NCBI GenBank assembly: GCA_019747815.1
Contig: JAIEQJ010000022.1
Coordinates: forward strand, 62,001 to 126,000
Source of the DNA: Hyphomonadaceae bacterium
Lineage (GTDB): Bacteria > Pseudomonadota > Alphaproteobacteria > Rhizobiales > Hyphomicrobiaceae
Direction of reading: 5' to 3'
Length of the DNA stretch: 64,000 nucleotides
Notes under the pieces: model-generated
What the model was told of the DNA's origin: nothing
What the model saw: the letters and a program-made list of their open reading frames with translations, nothing else
The model's database searches: none
Shown: positions 24,629 to 32,651 of the stretch, piece after piece
Position numbering within the stretch: the stretch's first letter is position 1
Layout of the letters: every line of letters starts with the position of its first letter
Made by a program: the position numbers and the translations under genes

Positions 24629-27600
24629 CTACGGCGGCGCGCCGATGAGCTTCGCGATCGCCCTTGCGGTGCGCTCTGCTTCCGATTTGGCCTGTTGCGC
24701 CCTGGCGATCTCCAGCGCTGCAAGGAGTTCCTGCTCGCCTTCCTTGTTCCTTCCGCTGGCGATCAGCATTTCTCCACGCAGGCGATGGAGCGCAGAATCG
24801 GCGCGCCGCTCACCGGTTCGCCCAGCAATCGCGATGGCTTGATCGACCTGCGCCAGGGCTCGATCGATTTCGCCGAGGCGCGCATGGGCAGAAGCGACCG
24901 TCGCCAATTGCACGGGCCTGAACAACCGCGAGCCCATGCGTTCAGCAGCATCGATCGCCGCATGCATGGCCTCTATGCCCGGCCGCGGGTCGCCGCGCCG
25001 GACGAGGATTGCTCCCTGGGCAAACCGTGCCCAAACCTCGAAATTGCTGAGCCCGTGCCGAATGCAGAATTGCAGGGCCTCTTCAGCTTCGACCGGATCG
25101 CCCTTCAGGCCGCCGGGGATGGGCGTGAGCAGGCGTGTGATCAGCGCGAGGGCGATCGACACAAGATGCCCGCTCTTGTGGGCGTACGCGATGGAGCGTG
25201 CCGTCGCGGCTGCGGCCTTGTCCGGGTCGCCCAAGGCCCAGTAGACGCCGGCCAGGAATGCGGTGGAGACGACATACTGGCTCCCATACACACCCAACTT
25301 GCGGGTGTCCTCCGCGTTGTCGGCGTAGATGGCCAGCGTCTGCTCGAAGTATGCTCTCGCGGCATTGAAGGCGCCCTGAACCAGGTAGGTCTGGCCGACG
25401 AAGCAGTTGCCGCGGGCCTCTGCTTCGCGGCTGCCCGGCGCAAGGGCCAAGTACTGGCGGGCGATGGCCTGCGCTTGCTGCACCTCCGCACGGCCGTAGT
25501 GGATGTTGAAGAGACCGGCCAGAATCTCCAGCTGCTCCGCATTTGTGCTGGTCGGTGCGGCCAACTCTCGTGCCCGCGTGAAGATTTGCAAAGTTTCAGC
25601 CGCGGCGTAGCCCTTGGTTGCCATCGTTGCGGGACCGAGCACCAAATGCAGCGCAAGCTCGGTCCGGTCGCGCTGCGGAGAGGAGGGCAGCGCTTGCACC
25701 AGTTTGATCGCCTCCGCAAAATGCTTGCCGGCGTCGATCAAGGCAGAGCCTCGGACGGCACGATGGCCCGCTTCCGTCCAATACCGGACGGCGTGCTCGG
25801 CACGCCCGGCCTTGGTGAAGTGGGCTGCGACGATCTCCGGCTGTGCCGCGGCTGTCTCGGGAAATCTGGTCTGCAGCGCGATGGCGATACGTTCGTGCAG
25901 CGCCTTGCGTTCATTGCGCAGCAGCATGCCGTAGGCGGCATCCTGAATGAGGGCATGGCGAAAGACGAAAATTTGCGCCGATGCGCTCACCGGCAAGAGC
26001 AATTCTGCCCGAACCAGCCGCTGCAGCGCGCCGTGCAGAGTTTCCGCCGTGTACTGGGGCAGGCTCGCGAGCAGGAGATCGAACGTGAACTCCCGCCCGA
26101 GCGCTGCAGCGACGCTCATCATTTCCCGGATCTTGCCAAGGCGGTCGATCCTTGCCGTCAGCGACGCGTGCAAGCTCGAGGGAATGACCGGCCCCTGCCG
26201 CGACACGGTCTCTCCAGCACCGCCCGTGGTCGGTCTGCTCTCCACGACGGCCTTGGTCAGCTCTTCAATGAAGAGTGGGATTCCATCTGCGCGGGCAGCG
26301 ATGTCGCTGACCATCCCTTCGGGGAAGCGCTCGGCCCCTGGAATGCATCTGATGAGGAATCTCGCATCGCGCGGCTCGATCGGCTTCAGCGCGATCGTGG
26401 TTGCGTGTGGTTCGCCAAGCCATGTCGGCTCGTACTCCGGCCTGCATGTGACAACGAGCAGGATCGGCCATCCGCGCAGATGCCTGACGAGCAATTCTGT
26501 GAGCTCGCACGACGTAGGGTCTATCCAGTGCATGTCCTCGATGAGGAGAAGGATCGGCTGCTCGCTGGCAAGCCGCCGCAAATTGACGACGATGGCCTCG
26601 AACAGCGCGGCGCGCCTGCGTTTTGCGTCGACGTCCGCCGCCTGCATTGACGTGCTGGTCGGAAGGGCCATCAGTTCCGCAACCAACGCGATGGCCGTGC
26701 TGGTTTGCTCGCTGCGATCCGCGAAGAAGGATCTGAGCACTCCCAGCATGACGGCAGTCTCATCTCCGACCTTTGATCTGGCCGCTCGCCGCAGTTGCTC
26801 CAGAACGGGATACAGCATGCTGTTTTGATGCTGCGGGGAGCAGTCGTAGCGTAGGACGGTCGTCGGCGACTCGCGGCAGATCCTCGCTGCCAATTCGAAC
26901 GCAAGTCGCGATTTGCCAATGCCGGGATCTCCCGAAACGGCAACCACCCCGCCGTTGCCGGCTTTGGCCTCGGCCCAGCGGTTGAGCAGGACCTCGACCT
27001 CCGCGCCCCTGCCGACACAGGGCAGCTGCGGCGAGCGCAGCGCATGGAAGCGGCTCGCGACTTCGCTGCGACAAACCACTTGCCAGGTCTGGATCGGTTG
27101 GAGGAGGCCCTTGGCCCGCTGGAGGCCGAGATCGCGATACTCAAACAGGGCCCCCGCCAGCCTATGCGTGGTGGCGCAGACCACGACGGCGTTGGGGGCA
27201 GCCAGCTCCTGGAGTCTCGACGCAAGATTGGCGGTTTCGCCGGTGACGGGAGGGTTGTCGGCGACGTCCGAGCGCAGTAAGTCGCCGACGAGCACGACGC
27301 CTGTGGCGATGCCGACGCGCACGGCGAGCCTGTCTGGCTCACCACCGGTCTCTATGCCGCGTGCCATCTCAAGACCCGCAACGATGGCGCGTTCCGCATC
27401 GTCCTCACGGGCAGCAGGATATCCGAAATAGGCAAGAATCCCGTCGCCCTGGTAGCGGGCAACCCTGCCGCCTGCAGCTTCGACACGCGCCGTTGCGTGC
27501 GCCTGATAGGCCGTCAGCACATCGCGCAGGTCTTCGGGATCGAGGCGTGCCGCCAGTGCCGTCGATCCGACGAGGTCGCAGAACATGATCGTCAGCTGCC

Positions 27601-27646
27601 GACGCTCCGCAGACAAGGCGGGCGACGCCACGGATGATTGGGTCAT
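24629..27646 (-). CDS. Class III nucleotidyl cyclase fused to AAA ATPase and TPR-like repeats
   Basis: Large cytosolic signalling protein of 1005 residues. The class III cyclase homology domain (about 14-190) has both metal-binding Asp residues, Asp24 (FCDLVGST) and Asp68 (YQGDGILAYFG), and GETANLASRLQ. A STAND/AAA-type ATPase follows, with Walker A GDPGIGKS at 239-246. The C-terminal half is alpha-helical TPR-like repeat (about 600-1000). ATG at 27646; the in-frame region upstream is antisense to the Crp gene and not coding. Sits 110 bp after the Crp-family gene, with a 16-bp palindrome just before its start. cAMP production is likely but unproven. Confidence 0.88.
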   Translation of the reverse strand: MTQSSVASPALSAERRQLTIMFCDLVGSTALAARLDPEDLRDVLTAYQAHATARVEAAGGRVARYQGDGILAYFGYPAAREDDAERAIVAGLEMARGIETGGEPDRLAVRVGIATGVVLVGDLLRSDVADNPPVTGETANLASRLQELAAPNAVVVCATTHRLAGALFEYRDLGLQRAKGLLQPIQTWQVVCRSEVASRFHALRSPQLPCVGRGAEVEVLLNRWAEAKAGNGGVVAVSGDPGIGKSRLAFELAARICRESPTTVLRYDCSPQHQNSMLYPVLEQLRRAARSKVGDETAVMLGVLRSFFADRSEQTSTAIALVAELMALPTSTSMQAADVDAKRRRAALFEAIVVNLRRLASEQPILLLIEDMHWIDPTSCELTELLVRHLRGWPILLVVTCRPEYEPTWLGEPHATTIALKPIEPRDARFLIRCIPGAERFPEGMVSDIAARADGIPLFIEELTKAVVESRPTTGGAGETVSRQGPVIPSSLHASLTARIDRLGKIREMMSVAAALGREFTFDLLLASLPQYTAETLHGALQRLVRAELLLPVSASAQIFVFRHALIQDAAYGMLLRNERKALHERIAIALQTRFPETAAAQPEIVAAHFTKAGRAEHAVRYWTEAGHRAVRGSALIDAGKHFAEAIKLVQALPSSPQRDRTELALHLVLGPATMATKGYAAAETLQIFTRARELAAPTSTNAEQLEILAGLFNIHYGRAEVQQAQAIARQYLALAPGSREAEARGNCFVGQTYLVQGAFNAARAYFEQTLAIYADNAEDTRKLGVYGSQYVVSTAFLAGVYWALGDPDKAAAATARSIAYAHKSGHLVSIALALITRLLTPIPGGLKGDPVEAEEALQFCIRHGLSNFEVWARFAQGAILVRRGDPRPGIEAMHAAIDAAERMGSRLFRPVQLATVASAHARLGEIDRALAQVDQAIAIAGRTGERRADSALHRLRGEMLIASGRNKEGEQELLAALEIARAQQAKSEAERTARAIAKLIGAPP

Positions 27647-27657
27647 AAAATCAGACC

Positions 27658-27673
27658 TGTCACCTAGGTGACA
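27658..27673. promoter_or_regulatory. 16-bp perfect palindrome before the cyclase gene (TGTCA-N6-TGACA)
   Basis: TGTCACCTAGGTGACA is perfectly symmetric and lies 12 bp upstream of the cyclase ATG. A 14-of-16 match recurs upstream of the Crp-family gene (28700-28715). The layout is that of a Crp/Fnr-type site, but with TGTCA in place of the TGTGA half-site of E. coli CRP. Confidence 0.65.
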
Positions 27674-27755
27674 GAGCCTACCAATGTTGCGGGCAAGGCA
27701 AAAGGGTTGCGCTGCATCCTTGAGGCGCCCACAGGTCGAGCCATCAGGTTCGGGG

Positions 27756-28454
27756 CTAAGCAGACAGTGCCATACGCTGCAGCTTGGCAACGTTGCAGAT
27801 GAGCCGGTCGCCCGTGCGCTCGACCGCGCCGGCCTCTTGCAAGTGCGCCAGGGCCGCATTCACCTTCTGCCGGCTGGCACCGACCAGCAACGCCAATTCG
27901 CTTTGCGACATGCCCAGATCGAACGCCGACCTGTTGCCGCTTCCGCTGTCCTCGCCGTATCGGCACCTGGAAAGGAAGAACCGGGCCAACCTGACCTCGA
28001 TGGGGTGTAGGGCGATGGCCTCGGATTGCTCGCTGGTTTCGCGCAAGCGTTGGCATAGAAAGCCGATTGCAGCCTGCGCAACGCGGGGGTTCGTCTCGAT
28101 CAAGCTGTTGAGGCGCGTGCGCGCCAGGGCCATGGCCTCGACACGCGTAAGAGCGATGGCGTCGGCTGTGCGGACACCGCCGTCAAGAGATGCGATCTCG
28201 CCGAAGATATCGCCTGCGTTCGCGTGCTTGAATGAAAGCGCTCGTCCATCCGAGGAGAAGACGGAGAGGCGGACGCAGCCTTCGACCACAAGATAGACGT
28301 CGCCGCCCGGGTCGCCGCGGGCGAAGATCGTCTGCCCCTGGCTGAAGCCTGTCCGGCGCATTTGTCCGGCAACAAGCAGCCGGTCGGCCTGGGCCAGCGC
28401 GCCGAACAACGCCGTTTTGCCGAGAACGACCGCAATTGACGTGCCGGGCGCCAT
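27756..28454 (-). CDS. Crp/Fnr family transcriptional regulator
   Basis: 232 residues. Cyclic-nucleotide-binding domain at about 20-130 with FARGDPGGDVYLVVEG and FGEIASLDGGVRTADAIA; the Arg-Thr pair is where CRP contacts the cyclic phosphate, so cAMP binding is plausible. C-terminal HTH: MSQSELALLVGASRQKVNAAL. The recognition helix has Arg-Gln where CRP has Arg-Glu, as in the CO sensor CooA, which is known to bind TGTCA half-sites. ATG at 28454 with GAGGGA upstream. Encoded directly before a cyclase, its probable signal source. Confidence 0.9.
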   Translation of the reverse strand: MAPGTSIAVVLGKTALFGALAQADRLLVAGQMRRTGFSQGQTIFARGDPGGDVYLVVEGCVRLSVFSSDGRALSFKHANAGDIFGEIASLDGGVRTADAIALTRVEAMALARTRLNSLIETNPRVAQAAIGFLCQRLRETSEQSEAIALHPIEVRLARFFLSRCRYGEDSGSGNRSAFDLGMSQSELALLVGASRQKVNAALAHLQEAGAVERTGDRLICNVAKLQRMALSA

Positions 28455-28562
28455 AGCTGGTTTCCCTCGAGCAACCCCGGCAGCAGGATACAGGAAACCA
28501 TGCCCTTCAAGGCAAGACCGGCTGTGCCGCGCTGTCCAAACGAGGGGGTACGCCTTGGCTGA

Positions 28563-28594
28563 GGGCCACAGGAACCCGCTGCTTCCTGTGGCCC
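28563..28594 (-). promoter_or_regulatory. 12-bp perfect stem-loop in the Crp-gene leader
   Basis: GGGCCACAGGAA (28563-28574) and TTCCTGTGGCCC (28583-28594) pair perfectly around an 8-nt loop, about 110 nt before the ATG. No T-run follows in the direction of transcription. Possible leader regulatory structure. Confidence 0.45.
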
Positions 28595-28688
28595 AGTAGC
28601 GGTCAGCGACCGCCACTCCCGCACCGGGACCTGACAACGCACGGCACGTGCTGAAGCTGCACGGCAAGCATCAGCCTAGCAAGCTAAA

Positions 28689-28715
28689 ATGGGACGACAT
28701 GTCCCATAGGTGACA
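28689..28715. promoter_or_regulatory. Overlapping palindromes upstream of the Crp-family gene
   Basis: TGTCCCATAGGTGACA (28700-28715) matches the cyclase-gene palindrome at 14 of 16 positions. Overlapping it, ATGGGAC-GACAT-GTCCCAT (28689-28707) has perfect 7-bp arms. Overlap could allow two proteins, or two binding modes, to compete at this promoter. Confidence 0.6.
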
Positions 28716-28813
28716 GCGTGGTAAAATATAACGGGGCATACACCACAGTGATGCAGGCATGGCTTCTTGATGGGCCGACGGACCCGCTTGGGGACCCAGC
28801 CCCCGCCGCTCAC

Positions 28814-30616
28814 TCAATTCTCGTCCATCTTCAGGGCGGCGATGAAGGCCTCCTGTGGGATGTCCACCTTGCCGAACTGGCGCATCTTCTTCTTGCCCGC
28901 TTTCTGCTTGTCGAGCAGCTTGCGCTTGCGGGAAATATCACCGCCGTAGCATTTGGCGATGACGTCCTTCCTGAGCGCACGGATGGTCTCGCGGGCAATG
29001 ATGCGCGCCCCTAATGCCGCCTGGATGGGGATCTGGAACAGGTGCGGGGGGATGAGTTCCTTCAGTTTCTCGCACATGGCCCGTCCGCGGCTCTCTGCAC
29101 GCGTGCGGTGCACGATCATCGAGAGCGCATCGACGGGCTCGGCGTTGACCAGGATCGACATCTTGACGAGGTCGCCGGCCTCATAGCCCTTGATGTGATA
29201 GTCGAAGGAGGCATAACCCCGGCTGATCGATTTCAGGCGATCGTAGAAATCGAACACCACTTCGTTGAGCGGCAGCTCGTAGATCAGCATGGCGCGGGTG
29301 CCGACATAGGTCAGGTTTTTCTGCCGGCCGCGCCTGTCCTGGCACAACTTGAGCACGCCGCCCAGATGCTCATCGGGAACCAGGATGGTGGCCTCGATCC
29401 ATGGCTCCTCGATGCGCTCGATGCGGCCTGCGTCGGGCATGTCGGCCGGGTTGTGCAGCTCGACCTTGCTGCCGTCCGTCAGATGGATGTGATAGATGAC
29501 GCTCGGTGCTGTCGTGATGAGGTCGAGGTTGAACTCGCGCTCCAGGCGCTCGGTGATGATCTCCAGATGCAACAATCCGAGAAACCCGCAGCGGAAGCCA
29601 AAGCCCAGCGCCGCCGAGCTCTCTGTCTCATAGCTGAAGCTGGCGTCGTTCAGGCGCAGGCGGGCCATCGCCTCGCGCAGATCCTCAAACTGGGCTGCAT
29701 CGGCCGGGAATAGGCCGCAGAACACAACCGGCTGGGCCGGTTTGAAGCCGGGCAGAGGCGTGACTGTCGAGTTCTTGTCGTCGGTCACCGTATCGCCGAC
29801 GCGCGTGTCAGCGACCTGCTTGATGGCCGCCGTGAAAAACCCCACTTCGCCAGGTCCCAACTCGGCGAGCATCTCTTGCTTGGGACGGAAGATGCCCACG
29901 CGCTCGATCTGATGTGTGGCGCCGGACGACATCAGCTTGATCTTTTGGCCCTTCTTCAAGGAGCCGTCGAAGATGCGCACCAGCACCACCACGCCGAGAT
30001 AGGCGTCGTACCAGCTGTCGATCAACAGTGCCTTGAGGGGCGCGTTGCGGTTGCCCTTGGGGGGCGGCAGCCGCTCGACAATGGCCTCCAGGACGGCCGC
30101 CACGTTCTGGCCGGTCTTGGCCGAGATGGGAATGGCGTGCGATGCGTCGATGCCGATGACGTCCTCGATCTGCTGCTTGACGCGATCGGAGTCGGCAGAC
30201 GGCAGGTCCACCTTGTTGAGGACGGGCAGGATCTCGAGGTTGTTGTCGACCGCCTGGTAGACGTTGGCCAGCGTCTGCGCCTCTACGCCCTGGCTGGCAT
30301 CCACCACCAGCACCGCACCTTCGCATGCCGCCAGGCTGCGCGAGACCTCGTAGGCGAAGTCGACATGTCCCGGCGTGTCCATCAGGTTGAGCTGATAGGT
30401 CTTGCCGTTCGCATGCCTGTAGTCGAGCCGAACCGTCTGCGCCTTGATGGTGATGCCGCGCTCGCGCTCGATGTCCATCGAATCAAGGATCTGCTCCTTC
30501 ATCTCCCGGTCCGAGACATTGCCGCAGAGCTGGATGAGCCGGTCGGACAAGGTCGACTTGCCGTGGTCGATATGGGCGATGATGGAGAAATTGCGGATGA
30601 GATTGATGTCCGTCAT
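28814..30616 (-). CDS. lepA: Elongation factor 4 (LepA)
   Basis: Ribosome-associated translational GTPase of 600 residues. G motifs: AHIDHGKST (G1), DTPGHVDF (G3), NKVDLP (G4). Domains II, III and V follow, and the LepA-specific C-terminal domain ends in [19 protein letters not shown]. Monocistronic on the minus strand, divergent from mbfA. Confidence 0.96.
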   Translation of the reverse strand: MTDINLIRNFSIIAHIDHGKSTLSDRLIQLCGNVSDREMKEQILDSMDIERERGITIKAQTVRLDYRHANGKTYQLNLMDTPGHVDFAYEVSRSLAACEGAVLVVDASQGVEAQTLANVYQAVDNNLEILPVLNKVDLPSADSDRVKQQIEDVIGIDASHAIPISAKTGQNVAAVLEAIVERLPPPKGNRNAPLKALLIDSWYDAYLGVVVLVRIFDGSLKKGQKIKLMSSGATHQIERVGIFRPKQEMLAELGPGEVGFFTAAIKQVADTRVGDTVTDDKNSTVTPLPGFKPAQPVVFCGLFPADAAQFEDLREAMARLRLNDASFSYETESSAALGFGFRCGFLGLLHLEIITERLEREFNLDLITTAPSVIYHIHLTDGSKVELHNPADMPDAGRIERIEEPWIEATILVPDEHLGGVLKLCQDRRGRQKNLTYVGTRAMLIYELPLNEVVFDFYDRLKSISRGYASFDYHIKGYEAGDLVKMSILVNAEPVDALSMIVHRTRAESRGRAMCEKLKELIPPHLFQIPIQAALGARIIARETIRALRKDVIAKCYGGDISRKRKLLDKQKAGKKKMRQFGKVDIPQEAFIAALKMDEN

Positions 30617-30888
30617 GGCCGGTGCTTAGCATCGCCGGCGCGCGGATCAAACAGGGGACGTGTGCGCTGCTGCAAACAGCGGCGTATTGCCGTAGTTAAC
30701 ATGACACCCCCCGGTGCGCGGCCAGGTTCGGCAATGAGCGGGGTTGCCGCTGTGGGCTGTTGCGGTGTCGTTGGGGCCCCGCCTCGTTCGGAGTTCCGCG
30801 CACGCCACCCGTTGTGGCCGGTTCTTTGTGCCGACGCCTCGCGCCGGCGAGCCCCTATGCTTCGTTTGCGCTGTGCTCGCCGCCTCCC

Positions 30889-30918
30889 TTGCGTCTGAGC
30901 AAATATTAGAACTATTCT
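30889..30918 (+). promoter_or_regulatory. Candidate mbfA promoter
   Basis: TTGCGT (30889-30894) and TATTCT (30913-30918), 18 bp apart. The -10 lies inside the iron box, so a bound repressor would exclude RNA polymerase. Confidence 0.45.
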
Positions 30919-30921
30919 AAT
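30905..30921. promoter_or_regulatory. Iron control element (Irr-type box)
   Basis: ATTAGAA-CTA-TTCTAAT has perfect 7-bp arms and a 3-bp spacer. It matches the rhizobial ICE pattern TTAGAA-N3-TTCTAA recognised by Irr. It sits 51 bp before the mbfA start codon; mbfA is an established Irr target in Agrobacterium and Bradyrhizobium. Irr itself is not encoded in this window. Confidence 0.8.
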
Positions 30922-30972
30922 GAATGGTGGTGGCAGCGGCCTGGACCCGCTTCATGCACCAGGGAGCGGCTC

Positions 30973-31929
30973 TTGAAATCCTTTGCGGAGTTGACCGAAC
31001 GAGAAATCCTGGCTCTGGCCATCGCGCTCGAGGAGGAGCACGGGCGCATCTATGCCGACTACGGGCAGGGCCTCGCCGGAACATTCCCCGCGTCGGCCAA
31101 GGTCTTCACCGAGATGGCCGCCGAGGAGAACGAGCATCGGCGCTGGCTCATCGACCTATTCCGCGAAAAGTTCGGTGAGCATATTCCTCTCATCCGGCGC
31201 CAGGATGTGCGCGGCTTCCTGAGGCACGAGCCCATTTGGATGGTGCGGCCTCTGGGTTTGGACAAAGTTCGGGAGCAGGCAACGGCCATCGAAGAGGAAA
31301 CCGGTCGCTTCTACGAGCGGGCGCTCGCCCAGACGTCAGACGCCAGCATCCGCAAGCTGCTGGGGGATCTTGCCACGGCTGAGCGGCAACACGTGGATCG
31401 CGCACGCCGGCTGGGCGAGGAGCACCTCGATCGCAACGCGCGGCAGACCGAGGAGGACGCAAGGCGCAAGGCCTTCGTGCTGCAGGTGGTGCAACCAGGC
31501 CTTGCCGGGCTGATGGATGGATCGGTGTCGACCCTGGCACCCTTGTTCGCCGCGGCTTTCGCCACCCACAGCACCTGGGAGACCTTCCTCGTCGGCATGG
31601 CTGCGTCGGTTGGCGCCGGGATATCGATGGGCTTTGCGGAGGCGCTCTCCGACGACGGCACGCTCACCGGACGCGGCCACCCCTGGATCAGGGGCGCCAT
31701 CACCGGCGCCATGACGGCTCTGGGCGGCGTCGGTCATACGCTGCCCTATCTGATCGGGGACTTCCGCACGGCAACGGCGCTTGCGATCGCCGTAGTGATG
31801 GTGGAGCTGTGGGCGATCGCCTGGATCCGGGCCCGCTATATGGACACGCGGTTTCTGCGCGCGGTGTTCGAGGTGGTCGTGGGTGGGCTGATCGTGTTCG
31901 CCGCTGGCGTCCTCATCGGCAGCGCATGA
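30973..31929 (+). CDS. mbfA: Membrane-bound ferritin MbfA (erythrin-VIT iron exporter)
   Basis: 318 residues: an N-terminal ferritin-like di-iron domain (about 1-150; ligands near Glu20, Glu52-x-x-His55, Glu107 and Glu137-x-x-His140) fused to a C-terminal VIT/CCC1-type transporter domain (about 168-318) with several membrane helices. It exports iron and protects against iron and peroxide stress in related bacteria. TTG start at 30973 with AGGGAG 6 nt upstream; the homologous N-terminus [16 protein letters not shown] supports it. Preceded by an Irr-type box, so expected to be repressed under low iron. Confidence 0.92.
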   Translation: MKSFAELTEREILALAIALEEEHGRIYADYGQGLAGTFPASAKVFTEMAAEENEHRRWLIDLFREKFGEHIPLIRRQDVRGFLRHEPIWMVRPLGLDKVREQATAIEEETGRFYERALAQTSDASIRKLLGDLATAERQHVDRARRLGEEHLDRNARQTEEDARRKAFVLQVVQPGLAGLMDGSVSTLAPLFAAAFATHSTWETFLVGMAASVGAGISMGFAEALSDDGTLTGRGHPWIRGAITGAMTALGGVGHTLPYLIGDFRTATALAIAVVMVELWAIAWIRARYMDTRFLRAVFEVVVGGLIVFAAGVLIGSA

Positions 31930-32058
31930 CTCGCGGCGCATGACGAAAGGTGGGCGCAAACAACGCACAATTTAACCTACATAATTAATGATTTGCGCTA
32001 CCAATATGCATTTTACGACGATTACATTTTGTGTCAGATCTGCGAAACCGCGAGCGCC

Positions 32059-32643
32059 ATGGAGAAGCCGCTCGCGCCGGAGGTTCGGTCGCAATTCGCC
32101 AAGCGTCTCAAGGAGATGCGGGTACGGAGTGGATTCCTGCGTGCACGGTATTTTGCCAAGTCTCTAGGAATAGAAGAGAATCGCTATACTCGCTATGAGC
32201 GCGCAGAAGTCGAGCCCAGCCTGACATTGATCCACAAGATGTGCGCGACCTTGCAGGTGTCGCCGAACGAGCTGCTTGGCTTTGCGGAATATGCAGGCCC
32301 TCGCGTCTCCGGCTTTGCCGAGAATCCCTTAACTGAGAACGGCGGCGCAGACGGTTCGATGGTGCGGCGCATGGACCAGCTGGCCTGGCGTCTTGCGTCG
32401 GAGGCTGTCGCCGTTCGCAGCAAGCACCTGGCCAAGGCATCAGGCGATCCGCTCGCGGCCACACGCGAAACCGGCAAGCTGTTTCGGAGACTGCAGGGCG
32501 ATCCGTTCGGTACGATTGCCGAGATCGTCGCCGACGATGCCCTGAAGAACCTGGAAGCGGAGCGCAAGTCGGAGTTGGCGGACCTCGTCGAGAGCTACAC
32601 CGGCAGCATAGCCAAGGCGGCTCCGAGCAAATCGCGCCGCTGA
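32059..32643 (+). CDS. XRE-family helix-turn-helix regulator
   Basis: 194 residues. The HTH (about 10-70) reads RLKEMRVRSGFLRARYFAKS then NRYTRYERAEVEPSLTLIHK. The C-terminal 110 residues are helical and unassigned. ATG at 32059 starts just before the HTH; a TTG at 31993 would add 22 poorly supported residues. The upstream 60 bp are AT-rich (TTTAACCTACATAATTAATG). Convergent with pheT, 8 bp apart. Target unknown. Confidence 0.8.
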   Translation: MEKPLAPEVRSQFAKRLKEMRVRSGFLRARYFAKSLGIEENRYTRYERAEVEPSLTLIHKMCATLQVSPNELLGFAEYAGPRVSGFAENPLTENGGADGSMVRRMDQLAWRLASEAVAVRSKHLAKASGDPLAATRETGKLFRRLQGDPFGTIAEIVADDALKNLEAERKSELADLVESYTGSIAKAAPSKSRR

Positions 32644-32651
32644 GCGCCGTC

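Larger units (their letters stand above)
28455..28813 (-). other. 359-bp leader/promoter region of the Crp-cyclase unit
   Basis: No coding gene seen. It contains the operator at 28700-28715, an overlapping palindrome at 28689-28707, a 12-bp perfect hairpin at 28563-28594, and on the minus strand TATATT (complement of about 28725-28730) as a possible -10, placing the operator at the transcription start. If so, the messenger has a leader of about 240 nt. Confidence 0.5.
30617..30972. other. 356-bp divergent region between lepA and mbfA
   Basis: No gene supported. The right end contains the mbfA promoter and iron box (30889-30921). The remainder is GC-rich and I see no clear promoter for lepA in it. 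Confidence 0.5.

Noticed and set aside
30617-30972. A small gene between lepA and mbfA
   Set aside because: The frames there are extensions antisense to lepA or low-complexity; the region is better explained as a divergent promoter region.
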